This document shows positions 43,768 to 51,203 of a stretch of 64,000 nucleotides of DNA, piece after piece. Made by a program: the position numbers and the translations under genes. The stretch is from Dactylosporangium sp040689395. GTDB lineage: Bacteria > Actinomycetota > Actinomycetes > Mycobacteriales > Micromonosporaceae. Under the pieces are notes generated by a model, which was not told the DNA's origin, ran no database searches, and was given only the letters and a program-made list of their open reading frames with translations. The stretch lies in the NCBI RefSeq assembly GCF_040689395.1, contig NZ_JBFAZX010000004.1, forward strand, positions 62,001-126,000, read 5' to 3'. How positions within the stretch are numbered: position 1 is the stretch's first letter; the number at the start of each line of letters is the position of its first letter.

Positions 43768-44639
43768 TTCACCAGCGGGCGGACGCGCTCGGCGACGAAC
43801 CGTACGAAGCCCTCCGGGTCCGGGTCGTCGGGCGTGGGCTGCAGGATCACGCTGTCCGCGCCGGCCTCGGCCCAGCGCGTCACCGCCTCGGCGAACGCGT
43901 GCTCGTCACCGGCCACCGATATGTCGAGGTGGGGGTCGGTGTGCCCCCAGCGGGCGCGCTCGGCCGCCATCCGCTCCGCCGCGTCCGGGCCCGTGGCCGC
44001 GTGCAGGTAGACGACGACCGGGTGCGCGCCGGTCCGCCCGGCCGCCGAGCGCCCCTGGTCGATCAGGCCACGCGCCCGGCGTACCGTCGCCGGATCCGTG
44101 CCGCCGGTGAGCACCGTGCCGTCGGAGACCTCGCCGGACAGGCGAAGGGTCTTGTCGCCCGTCGCGCCGAGCAGGATCGGCGCCGGACCCGGCGGGGGCC
44201 AGTCCAGGGCCACGTCGTCGAGGCGCACGTAGCGCCCCTGGGTGGACACCCGCTCGCCGCGCAGCAGCGCCCGCAGCGCCTCCGTGTACTCCCGCAGCAG
44301 GGTCAGCGGCGACGCGGCCCGCGCCCCGACCTGCCCCATCCAGTCCTGCACCCCGTGCCCGGCGGCGATGACCGCCCGGCCGGGGAACATCCGCAAGAGC
44401 GTCGAGATCTCCATCGCGCTCAGCGCCACGTTGCGCAGCGGCACCGGCAGCAGCCCGACGCCCACCCGCAGCCGCGACGACCACGCGAGGGCCGCGGCCG
44501 CGGTGGTCAGCCCGCCCTCCAGGAAGCAGTCCTCCCACAGCCACAGCTCCTCGAGCCCGGCCTCGTCGGCGGCGCGCACGATGTCGCGCAGTCGCTCGGG
44601 CGGCAGCTGCGGCAGAAACACGGTACCCAGCGTCGTCAT
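43764..44639 (-). CDS. LLM-class F420-dependent oxidoreductase
   Basis: 291 residues, a luciferase-like TIM barrel. Seen are ADEAGLEELWLWEDCFLEGG, LRVGVGLLPVPLRNVALSAMEISTLLRMFPGRAVIAAGHGVQDWMGQVG, ILLGATGDKTLRLSGEVSDGTVLTGG and SVILQP. Actinobacterial members of this type use coenzyme F420; the substrate is unknown. It is coupled to the YbaK-like gene downstream. Confidence 0.88.
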   Translation of the reverse strand: MTTLGTVFLPQLPPERLRDIVRAADEAGLEELWLWEDCFLEGGLTTAAAALAWSSRLRVGVGLLPVPLRNVALSAMEISTLLRMFPGRAVIAAGHGVQDWMGQVGARAASPLTLLREYTEALRALLRGERVSTQGRYVRLDDVALDWPPPGPAPILLGATGDKTLRLSGEVSDGTVLTGGTDPATVRRARGLIDQGRSAAGRTGAHPVVVYLHAATGPDAAERMAAERARWGHTDPHLDISVAGDEHAFAEAVTRWAEAGADSVILQPTPDDPDPEGFVRFVAERVRPLVK

Positions 44640-44962
44640 GAGCAGCAGTCTCGCACTACCGCGACCGGCCCCGGTTCGTACACCGTAGGCCCCGCGACGG
44701 CCGGCACACCCGGAATCGCCGGTACTTCACGGCATGAATGGCCCACGATCGGCCGGAGGTACCGCCCGGATCAGCGGAATGCTTCGGGGCGAGTACGGCA
44801 GGTACGGTCCGGTCGGTGGGGGGACCGGTGGCGGTTCCGGGATCGGCGGCATTACGGGGGTCGGCGGCCCCGGCAGCCCGACCGGATGACGAGAAGAGGG
44901 GCGCGCGGCGCGCCCCTCTTCGTCGCGGGGCCTGGCAGTCCCAGAGTGTCGTCCACCACGGG
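44640..44962. other. Non-coding gap before argG
   Basis: Between the divergent LLM and argG genes. It contains a G-rich stretch (about 44815-44880) and the strong palindrome at 44893-44921. A minus-strand 80-codon proline-rich frame (44727-44969) exists but shows no coding signs I trust. Confidence 0.5.
44893..44921. terminator. 29-bp perfect hairpin upstream of argG
   Basis: GAAGAGGGGCGCGC (44893-44906), one G, GCGCGCCCCTCTTC (44908-44921). The stem is 14 bp, with flanking GACGA/CGTCG adding partial pairing. It ends 43 bases before the argG -35 box, so it may insulate argG from upstream transcription. Confidence 0.75.
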
Positions 44963-44963
44963 A

Positions 44964-45000
44964 TTGCATGATTATGCACTACCTCGTATATGCTTCATGC
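44964..45000 (+). promoter_or_regulatory. argG promoter with two ARG-box-like sites
   Basis: -35 TTGCAT (44964-44969), 17-bp spacer, -10 TATATG (44987-44992), GTG 45001 at the expected start of transcription. TGCATgattATGCA (44965-44978) is a perfect palindrome like the Streptomyces ARG box (TGCAT arms). TATATgcttCATGC (44987-45000) is a weaker second copy centred 22 bp away, the usual ArgR spacing. ArgR binding would cover both the -35 and the -10. Confidence 0.7.
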
Positions 45001-46449
45001 GTGTCCAAGGTCCTGAACTCCCTGCCCGTCGGCGAACGCGTCGGGATCGCCTTCTCCGGCGGCCTCGACACCTCGGTGGCGGTCGCGTGGATGCGCGAAA
45101 AAGGCGCCATCCCGTGCACCTACACCGCCGACATCGGTCAGTACGACGAGCCCGACATCGCCTCGGTTCCGGGGCGCGCCACGGCGTATGGCGCCGAGGT
45201 CGCCCGCCTGGTCGACTGCCGGGCGAGCCTCGTCGAGGAGGGCCTCGCGGCCCTGGCCTGCGGGGCGTTCCACATCCGCTCCGGCGGCCGCGCGTATTTC
45301 AACACCACGCCGCTCGGCCGCGCCGTGGCCGGCACCCTGCTGGTGCGCGCGATGCTCGAGGACGACGTGCAGATCTGGGGCGACGGCTCCACCTTCAAGG
45401 GCAACGACATCGAGCGGTTCTACCGCTACGGCCTGCTCGCCAACCCGTCGCTGCGCATCTACAAGCCGTGGCTGGACGCCGAGTTCGTCGGCGAGCTCGG
45501 CGGGCGCAAGGAGATGTCGGAGTGGCTGCTCGCCCATGGGCTGCCCTACCGCGACAGCACCGAGAAGGCGTATTCCACCGACGCGAACATCTGGGGCGCC
45601 ACCCACGAGGCCAAGTCGCTGGAGCACCTCGACGCGGGCGTCGAGATCGTCGACCCGATCATGGGCGTGCGCTTCTGGGACCCGGCCGTGGAGATCCCGG
45701 CCGAGGACGTCACGATCGGCTTCGCGCAGGGCCGCCCGGTCACCATCAACGGCAAGGAGTTCGCGACCGCCGTCGACCTGGTGCTGGAGGCCAACGCCAT
45801 CGGCGGCCGGCACGGGCTGGGCATGTCCGACCAGATCGAGAACCGCATCATCGAGGCCAAGAGCCGCGGCATCTACGAGGCGCCGGGCATGGCGCTGCTG
45901 CACATGGCGTACGAGCGCCTGGTCAACGCGATTCACAACGAGGACACGGTCGCCGCGTATCACAACGAGGGCCGTAAGCTCGGCCGCCTGCTGTACGAGG
46001 GGCGCTGGCTCGACCCGCAGGCCCTGATGCTGCGTGAGGCCCTGCAGCGCTGGGTCGGCACGGCCGTCACGGGCGAGGTGACGATCCGCCTGCGCCGCGG
46101 CGAGGACTACTCGATCCTGGACACCCAGGGCCCGGCCCTGTCGTACCACCCGGACAAGCTGTCCATGGAGCGCACCGAGGACGCCGCGTTCGGCCCGGTC
46201 GACCGCATCGGCCAGCTGACCATGCGCAACCTCGACATCGCCGACTCGCGGGCGAAGCTGGAGCAGTACGTCACGCTCAACGTGATCGGCAGCCCCCACC
46301 CGATGCTGCTCGGCGCCAACCAGACCCCGTCCGCCGACCTGCTCGGCGCCATGCCGGCCGGCGGCGCCGCCGCGATCACCGCGCGGGGCGCCGTGCAGGA
46401 GGACGCCGAGCTGCTCGACCACGCGGCTCTGGAGTCCGGCACCGACTGA
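45001..46449 (+). CDS. argG: Argininosuccinate synthase (E. coli-type, long form)
   Basis: 482 residues from GTG 45001; the in-frame ATG at 44968 lies inside the promoter and is rejected. It joins citrulline and aspartate with ATP. Seen are the ATP loop VGIAFSGGLDTSVAVAWM, the CTYTADIGQYDEPD segment, GDGSTFKGNDIERFYRYG, STDANIWGATHEAKSLEHLD and LDTQGPALSYHPDKLSMER. This is the longer E. coli-type ArgG, not the roughly 400-residue type of most arg operons, so a second argG may exist elsewhere. No other arg gene is adjacent. Confidence 0.95.
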   Translation: MSKVLNSLPVGERVGIAFSGGLDTSVAVAWMREKGAIPCTYTADIGQYDEPDIASVPGRATAYGAEVARLVDCRASLVEEGLAALACGAFHIRSGGRAYFNTTPLGRAVAGTLLVRAMLEDDVQIWGDGSTFKGNDIERFYRYGLLANPSLRIYKPWLDAEFVGELGGRKEMSEWLLAHGLPYRDSTEKAYSTDANIWGATHEAKSLEHLDAGVEIVDPIMGVRFWDPAVEIPAEDVTIGFAQGRPVTINGKEFATAVDLVLEANAIGGRHGLGMSDQIENRIIEAKSRGIYEAPGMALLHMAYERLVNAIHNEDTVAAYHNEGRKLGRLLYEGRWLDPQALMLREALQRWVGTAVTGEVTIRLRRGEDYSILDTQGPALSYHPDKLSMERTEDAAFGPVDRIGQLTMRNLDIADSRAKLEQYVTLNVIGSPHPMLLGANQTPSADLLGAMPAGGAAAITARGAVQEDAELLDHAALESGTD

Positions 46450-46455
46450 CCCTTC

Positions 46456-46524
46456 GGCCACGTCCCCGGTTCCCCGGCGTGTCGACCGCGACTGCTCGCG
46501 CCGGGTGATACCGGGGACGTGGCC
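46456..46524. repeat. 15-bp perfect inverted repeat after argG
   Basis: GGCCACGTCCCCGGT (46456-46470) and ACCGGGGACGTGGCC (46510-46524) with 39 bases between. It starts seven bases after the argG stop and may be its terminator, or the border of the accessory patch that begins here. Confidence 0.7.
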
Positions 46525-46792
46525 CCATTTTGTCGCCTGCTGCAACGGCTGGTCGAAGGGGCGCCGCCCCGGCGGTGAGCCGCGTCTTCGCAACGGCCGC
46601 ACGACCCCGTCGAGCCTCACCACTGCTGCCTGGCCCTGCTACCCGGCCGCCATGACTCCGCATCGGTACGTCCTGTGTGGACAGTCTCCGATGGACGTCG
46701 CGAGCCTGGAGGTCTGGGAGTCCGAGGAGGTCCGCGCCGCCTGCCCAGGCCTCAGTCGGCGGTGCCCAGCTCGGTGGAACCGGAAACCCGCT

Positions 46793-46996
46793 TCACCTGT
46801 GGCCTGGATCGTCCAGGTCTTGGATCTTGTCGACGGTGGCCGCTCGACGGATCCAGATGCCGAGCTGGTCAAGATCGGTGCAGTCGGCGATGTTGGCGCG
46901 GATCTCGTCGAGGATCTCGACCTCCCGAGCGTCGAGGACGGTAAGCACCGCCCTGGCCATCCCGCGTGCTTCACCATGACTCTCACGATCTGCCAA
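46793..46996 (-). pseudogene. C-terminal fragment of an Rpn-like PD-(D/E)XK protein
   Basis: 67 codons from TTG 46996. The residues GEARGMARAVLTVLDAREVEI, DEIRANIADCTDLDQLGIWI and TVDKIQDLDD match the C-terminus of the intact gene at 47457-48374 (IRARIADCTDLDKLNAWL, KADTIQDLDD). The nuclease domain is missing: a stop lies directly upstream of the TTG. The remaining bases of 46525-47263 hold no other gene that I can support. Confidence 0.7.
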
Positions 46997-47263
46997 TCAT
47001 GGGTTACGCATTGTGAACCATGTTGCCCCGGCGTGGGACACGCGCTAATCGTGGCGGGCCGACCGACGACCGAATCGTCGTCTGCGCGACCGCGACCGCG
47101 CCTAGCTCATCCGGTCGCTGAGGCCACCTGGCCTGGCCCCGGTGGGCATTTCGAGTCGGTGTGCCTAATCTCGCCACCGTGGTCGACGTGCGGAAGGCCG
47201 ACCGGTGGCGTCGACAGTCGTGGCGGTTCGCGCCCACCACCGTTTCGCGGTCGCAAGGTCGAC

Positions 47264-47303
47264 TTTGTAGCGTTCATGGCCAGTTTGTAGCGTTCATGGC
47301 CAG
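47264..47303. repeat. 20-bp perfect tandem duplication
   Basis: TTTGTAGCGTTCATGGCCAG occurs at 47264-47283 and 47284-47303. Its pattern (TTTGTrG...TTCwTGGCC) is loosely like the 23-bp units at 48685-48770. Confidence 0.8.
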
Positions 47304-47411
47304 CCCGTACGCCGCCTGGACGCTTGGCGTCCGCCCCCGAAGTAGCGGCGGGTCGGAGGCGAAGGGGCTTCTTCGCTTGTCTCGCCGCAACTGTGAGGAT
47401 CTCAGATGACA

Positions 47412-47438
47412 TCGCCGCCGGCCGACGGCCGGCGGCGA
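47412..47438. terminator. Terminator of the Rpn-like gene
   Basis: TCGCCGCCGGCC (47412-47423), loop GAC, GGCCGGCGGCGA (47427-47438): a perfect 12-bp stem, 18 bases past the stop of the minus-strand gene. Confidence 0.75.
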
Positions 47439-47456
47439 CGTTGCCGTTCTGAGCGG

Positions 47457-48374
47457 TTAGTCGTCGAGGTCCTGGATCGTGTCGGCCTTGATGGCGCGGT
47501 GGAGCCAGGCGTTGAGCTTGTCGAGGTCGGTGCAGTCAGCGATTCGAGCACGGATGTCGTCCGGAATGTCGATGCCCCGGTCGCTGAGGATCGCCAGAAC
47601 CGAGGTGGCCAGGCCGCGGGCCTGGCCTACGGCTAGGCCCCGTGCCTCGCCGGCCGCCAGGCCGCGGGCCTCGCCGCTGGCCTCACCCTCGTCGAAGTAG
47701 CGGCGGGCGAAGTCGCTCTGGTAGCGGTGACTCGTGGTGGTCATGAGCTCCTCCAGGCATTCCCGGGCTGCCTCCGGCAGGTCCTTGAATACCAGGTCAG
47801 TGTACAGGTTGGCATGGACTGGATCGATTACGTCGAGCGCGGTGAGCAGGGCTTCGAACACCGGTGTGGGGTCCGGGCGGCCTCCGTGCGCCAGTGCTGA
47901 CAGCACCGCGAGCTCGGGGGCGCGCTTGGCCGTGTCGAGGTCGGTGACGACGGGAACCTGGTCGGGGCCGAGCGCCACGGGCGTCAGCACGGAGCCGGGC
48001 GGCCCGATCGCGATCGGGGCCGCACACCGGTCGGCGACGGCTTGGTCGGGGCACATCACCAGCAGCGCGACCGGGCAGCCGAGCCGTGCGTGCAGGGTCG
48101 TGATGTACACCGGCCAGCTGCGCCGCTTCCGCGCATCGACCCGCAGCTGCACCTCGACCACAACGGCGAGGACCGGTCCGTCGGCGCCGTCCAGCGTGAC
48201 GACCGCGTCTGCCCGGTACTCCGTCGGGGTTACGTCCGTGAACTCGCTGGAGGTCAGCCGGGCGACCCGGAAGTCCGGCACGGCACCGTGCAGGGGGCCG
48301 TTCAGGAGCTCGGCGGCCAGCGTCGGTCTGCCCCGGAACAGCTCAATGAGTATTTCGTGATCCGATGAAGGCAC
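47457..48374 (-). CDS. Rpn-like PD-(D/E)XK nuclease family protein
   Basis: 305 residues from GTG 48374. The nuclease core is at residues about 50-120: ADAVVTLDGADGPVLAVVVEVQLRVD with the Asp and ExQ metal-binding pattern, then KRRSWPVYITTLHARLGCPVALLVMCPD. The tail has the repeat GEARGLAAGEARGLAVGQARGLA typical of Rpn/transposase-related proteins, then ARIADCTDLDKLNAWLHRA. Rpn proteins are DNA endonucleases that promote RecA-independent recombination, and some act in phage defence. TAGGTT lies eight bases upstream. A truncated copy is at 46793-46996. Confidence 0.7.
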   Translation of the reverse strand: MPSSDHEILIELFRGRPTLAAELLNGPLHGAVPDFRVARLTSSEFTDVTPTEYRADAVVTLDGADGPVLAVVVEVQLRVDARKRRSWPVYITTLHARLGCPVALLVMCPDQAVADRCAAPIAIGPPGSVLTPVALGPDQVPVVTDLDTAKRAPELAVLSALAHGGRPDPTPVFEALLTALDVIDPVHANLYTDLVFKDLPEAARECLEELMTTTSHRYQSDFARRYFDEGEASGEARGLAAGEARGLAVGQARGLATSVLAILSDRGIDIPDDIRARIADCTDLDKLNAWLHRAIKADTIQDLDD

Positions 48375-48913
48375 GTTGCGAAAACCTAGGAGACAACCTG
48401 GCGATCCGATAATAGATCATAACCGATGGTTGGCTACTTCGGGTCATACATTCCGGTCGCCAGTGGCACCGTTGTGAACCTCGGGTCACAGGGCCGCAGA
48501 TTTAGATCGCATTTACCAGCGATTCCGCGAGCGGAATCAGCCGAGCGGTCAATTTCATGCTGTTCATGCAAGCCCGAATTCCGGATCAAGAGATGGAGCC
48601 CGGCGCGGTTACCTTGATGGCTACGTCGAAGTCGTGGCCGCAGTGCACCAGTGCGAGCGGTGATCGGGCAGATGCCCATGTGATCAGTGGGCACCTAGCC
48701 GGCACATCTGTGGTCATTCGGCCGTCACACCTGTGGTCATCTGGCCGCTCGGTTTGTGGTCTTCTGGCCGCATTGGTGCTGATCGTCGAGTCGGCATCCG
48801 CGATACGTGCGTCAGCCTCCGGAGGGGTCGTCTTCGGTTGGGCGGTTGCTGGGCTCCGCGGTCGTCAAAACCGTTCAGGCCGACCTGGCGCTGACGGATA
48901 CAGCCAGTCGGGG
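48375..48913. other. Non-coding, relic-bearing stretch
   Basis: 539 bases of lower GC content. It holds the promoter of the Rpn-like gene (minus-strand -10 candidates TATGAT 48422-48417 and TATTAT 48414-48409) and the 23-bp repeat array. Frames crossing it show no recognisable protein before the ATPase relic starts. Confidence 0.6.
48685..48770 (+). repeat. Four 17-bp units at an exact 23-bp period (IS21-end-like iterons)
   Basis: CTGTGGTCATTCGGCCG at 48708-48724, CTGTGGTCATCTGGCCG at 48731-48747 and TTGTGGTCTTCTGGCCG at 48754-48770, with a decayed unit CAGTGGGCACCTAGCCG at 48685-48701; each starts 23 bp after the last. Serial repeats of this kind occur at the ends of IS21-family elements, where the transposase IstA binds. 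No istA or istB is present, so this would be a solitary end; another iteron-type binding site is possible. Confidence 0.7.
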
Positions 48914-49135
48914 GATGCGCCAGTCGCCGTCGGCCATTTCCGCACCCCGGCCGCCGATGCCTTCGAAATCAAGTCCGGAACACGCGTCCATGACGAGGAC
49001 CTGCGCGGGATGCGGGCGCTTCGTGCCTGGCTCGGCGACCGCTTGATCGCAGGACTCGTCTTGTGCATGGGCGCGTTGCCCTACACCCACGGCAACGGAA
49101 CGCATGTCATGCCCCTCGACATGCTCTGGAGATAG
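48914..49135 (+). pseudogene. Relic of an AAA_14/DUF4143 ATPase (C-terminus)
   Basis: The residues DAPVAVGHFRTPAADAFEIKSGTRVHDEDLRGMRALRAWLGDRLIAGLVL to VMPLDMLWR (read in blocks) match the C-terminus of the intact gene at 49931-51199, with about 14 codons (VDLVIEGDDGD region) missing in frame. No ATPase domain precedes it. Its stop is three bases from a relic of the MBL gene, the same arrangement as in the intact pair. Confidence 0.85.
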
Positions 49136-49137
49136 CC

Positions 49138-49326
49138 TCACCAGCCGCGTTCGCGCCACTCCGGCAGTGACGGGCGCTGGCGGCGATCGTGGAATTCTTG
49201 CCGTGGCCCGGGTAGAACGTCACCTCGTCCGGCAGGCGCTCGAGGAGCTTCGTCGTCACGTCGTGGAAGAGGGAGTCGAAGTCGGCCTTGTTGCCGTGCG
49301 TGTTGCCCACGCCGCCCGGGAATCCC
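49138..49326 (-). pseudogene. Relic of an MBL-fold hydrolase (C-terminus)
   Basis: FPGGVGNTHGNKADFDSLFHDV and LPDEVTFYPGHGKNSTIAA match LFPGGPGRTTNPTDFNSLMDDL and LPDSTVIYPGHGKDSTIGA of the intact gene at 51204-51800. The end PSLPEWRERGW is in another frame, showing a frameshift near 49180. The metal-binding N-terminal half is absent. Confidence 0.85.
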
Positions 49327-49370
49327 TGAGGCGCTTGAGGGGCTACACGCACGACCACTGCGACGCGCGA

Positions 49371-49763
49371 TCACCGAATGGTCTGCAAGATCTCGCCGTT
49401 GTCGGCAAGCACCCAGAACGACCATCCATTGCGGTTCGGGTTAACCGTCGGGTTGTAGGCCGCGACCACTGCAACTGCGGCGCCACTCGGGGTTGAGTAC
49501 GTCTTGTCCTTGAGTTTGCCGCTGATGATCGTCACGGACTTCGTCTTGCGGTTGTAGACCGCTTCGACCTTGGTGCCTTCATAGATTGCGTAGATCGCCA
49601 CCTCGTCGACCTGTGGTTCGGCATCGGCTTTGGTGGAGCCGGGCGTCTTGGCGAAGTGCTCCACCAGGCGGGCGACTGCTACGCCGTCGGTGACGCCCCA
49701 GGCGATCGCGAGGAGATGCACCTTGTTGTAGGCATCGATGGGCACGTCGGTGATCGTTGTCAT
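49371..49763 (-). CDS. RAMA/DUF4357-like domain protein
   Basis: 130 residues. The N-terminus (ITDVPIDAYNKVHLLAIAWGVTDGVAVARLVEHF) is helical. The C-terminal 65 residues, GTKVEAVYNRKTKSVTIISGKLKDKTYSTPSGAAVAV and NPNRNGWSFWVL, match the RAMA pattern (Y.SPSGAA followed by NGW.FW). RAMA domains accompany restriction-modification enzymes and are thought to read modified DNA. No methylase is nearby. It lies between the relic and intact ATPase/MBL pairs. Confidence 0.65.
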   Translation of the reverse strand: MTTITDVPIDAYNKVHLLAIAWGVTDGVAVARLVEHFAKTPGSTKADAEPQVDEVAIYAIYEGTKVEAVYNRKTKSVTIISGKLKDKTYSTPSGAAVAVVAAYNPTVNPNRNGWSFWVLADNGEILQTIR

Positions 49764-49930
49764 GCTGCCTCCGGCCGGTCGTCTACTGACAGGAGATAGA
49801 ATAGTAAAACGTAGAACGAGAAGTCAAGTGGAGCTGAAGGCGAAGGCAAGTTGGGTGGGAATGCGGAAGAACAGACGTGCAGATGCGGAAGAAATTTGGT
49901 TGGAATGCGGAAGTAGGGCATGGTTGCGCT
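49764..49930. other. AT-rich promoter region of the ATPase gene
   Basis: The 49790-49870 stretch is unusually A-rich for this genome (GGAGATAGAATAGTAAAACG). ATGCGGAAG occurs three times (about 49861, 49883 and 49905), a possible binding site or slippage repeat. Confidence 0.4.
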
Positions 49931-51199
49931 ATGGATGGCGCGCTTACGGGTCTGGCTGAGCGCCGCTTGGCGGCCGTACTCGTCGACAGGCTGAGTGAGG
50001 AGCCGACGGTCGTCCTGAACGGGCCGCGAACGGTCGGCAAGAGCACTCTCCTCAACGAGTGCGCGCGGAGGTTCAACAAAGCAGTGATCGACTGCGACGA
50101 TCCGGCCACTCGGGCTGCGGTCCGAAGTGACCCGGGCCGGTTCGTGGAAGGACCCGGTCCGGTCTTCATCGACGAGTTCCAGCACGTCCCGGAGCTCCTC
50201 GATGCGATCAAGGCCGAGCTCAACCGAGATCTCAGTCCAGGGCGCTTCGTTCTCGCCGGATCGACGCGCTACTCGACCCTGCCGCAGGCAGGTCAGTCGT
50301 TGACGGGGCGCGTCGACATCATCGATGTTCTGCCGCTTGCTCAGATGGAGATTGATGGCAGCGGCGCGGAGCCGTTTGTGCATCGGCTACTCGCCGGCCG
50401 CGGGTCCGAGACCTTGCCGGACCGCTCGACGACGAGCCGAGACGAGTACGCCCGGCGGGTGACGTCCGGCGGCATGCCCGTCGCGTTGCGGCGGCCGCCC
50501 GGGAGATCGCGCTCGCGGTGGTACAGCAATTATCTCGATCTCGTGATCGAACGTGACGTGATCGAGCTCAGTCGCGTCCGTCAGCGCGAGATGCTGCCTC
50601 GCCTGTTGAATCAGCTCGCCGCGCGCTCGGGACAGGTACTGAACATCGCGGCGACTGCGCAGGCGCTAGGGATGGAGAAGAGCAGCGCCGAGAACTACGT
50701 GCGGCTCCTCGAGGCAGTGTTTCTGATTCAACGCCTGCCTGCCTGGGGGACGACCTTGGGCTCCCGGGTGGCGCGCCAGCCCAAGGTGCATGTGGTTGAC
50801 GCCGGGGTGATGGCCTGGCTACTCGGACTGAATCCGGAGAAGATCTCGCGGTCGGATCCGGCTGTTCTGACCGACTACGGCCACTTGATCGAGACGTTCG
50901 CTGTGGGCGAGATTCTGAAGCAGATCAGTTGGTGGGACGCGCCAGTCGTCGCAGGTCATTTCCGGACTGCGACCGCCGACGAGGTCGACCTTGTCATCGA
51001 GGGCGACGACGGCGACGTCATCGCTTTCGAGATCAAGGCCGGTACTCGTATCCACGGCGAGGATCTGCGCGGGATTCGGGCACTCCGCGGCAGGCTCGGT
51101 GCCCGACTTGCCGCTGCCGTCGTCCTGTACACGGGGGAACTTGCGTTCACGCATGAAGAGGGTGCATTGGTCGTTCCCCTCGATGCGCTGTGGAGATGA
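49931..51199 (+). CDS. AAA_14/DUF4143 ATPase
   Basis: 422 residues from ATG 49931 (an earlier in-frame ATG is at 49877). Walker A is NGPRTVGKSTLL, Walker B GPVFIDEFQHVPEL, then the sensor LAGSTRYSTL and the second domain DUF4143: YLDLVIERDVIELSRVRQREMLPRLLNQLAARSGQVLNI, SSAENYVRLLEAVFLIQRLPAW, with the PD-(D/E)XK-like end EVDLVIEGDDGDVIAFEIKAG. Such ATPases are common in mobile and accessory regions; function is unclear. Base composition is lower in GC than its neighbours. It faces the MBL gene five bases away. Confidence 0.85.
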   Translation: MDGALTGLAERRLAAVLVDRLSEEPTVVLNGPRTVGKSTLLNECARRFNKAVIDCDDPATRAAVRSDPGRFVEGPGPVFIDEFQHVPELLDAIKAELNRDLSPGRFVLAGSTRYSTLPQAGQSLTGRVDIIDVLPLAQMEIDGSGAEPFVHRLLAGRGSETLPDRSTTSRDEYARRVTSGGMPVALRRPPGRSRSRWYSNYLDLVIERDVIELSRVRQREMLPRLLNQLAARSGQVLNIAATAQALGMEKSSAENYVRLLEAVFLIQRLPAWGTTLGSRVARQPKVHVVDAGVMAWLLGLNPEKISRSDPAVLTDYGHLIETFAVGEILKQISWWDAPVVAGHFRTATADEVDLVIEGDDGDVIAFEIKAGTRIHGEDLRGIRALRGRLGARLAAAVVLYTGELAFTHEEGALVVPLDALWR

Positions 51200-51203
51200 C
51201 CGA

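Noticed and set aside
44727..44969. 80-codon proline-rich minus-strand gene before argG
   Set aside because: It covers the hairpin and the argG promoter and has no ribosome site or -10 at the right place.
44968..45000. argG starting at ATG 44968
   Set aside because: That codon lies between the -35 and -10 boxes, and the family N-terminus begins at 45001.
46505..47290. 261-codon plus-strand frame after argG
   Set aside because: It is antisense to the Rpn-like fragment and shows no protein motif.
48685..48770. CRISPR array
   Set aside because: Units are 17 bp with six-base gaps, with no unique spacers of 30 bp or more and no cas genes.
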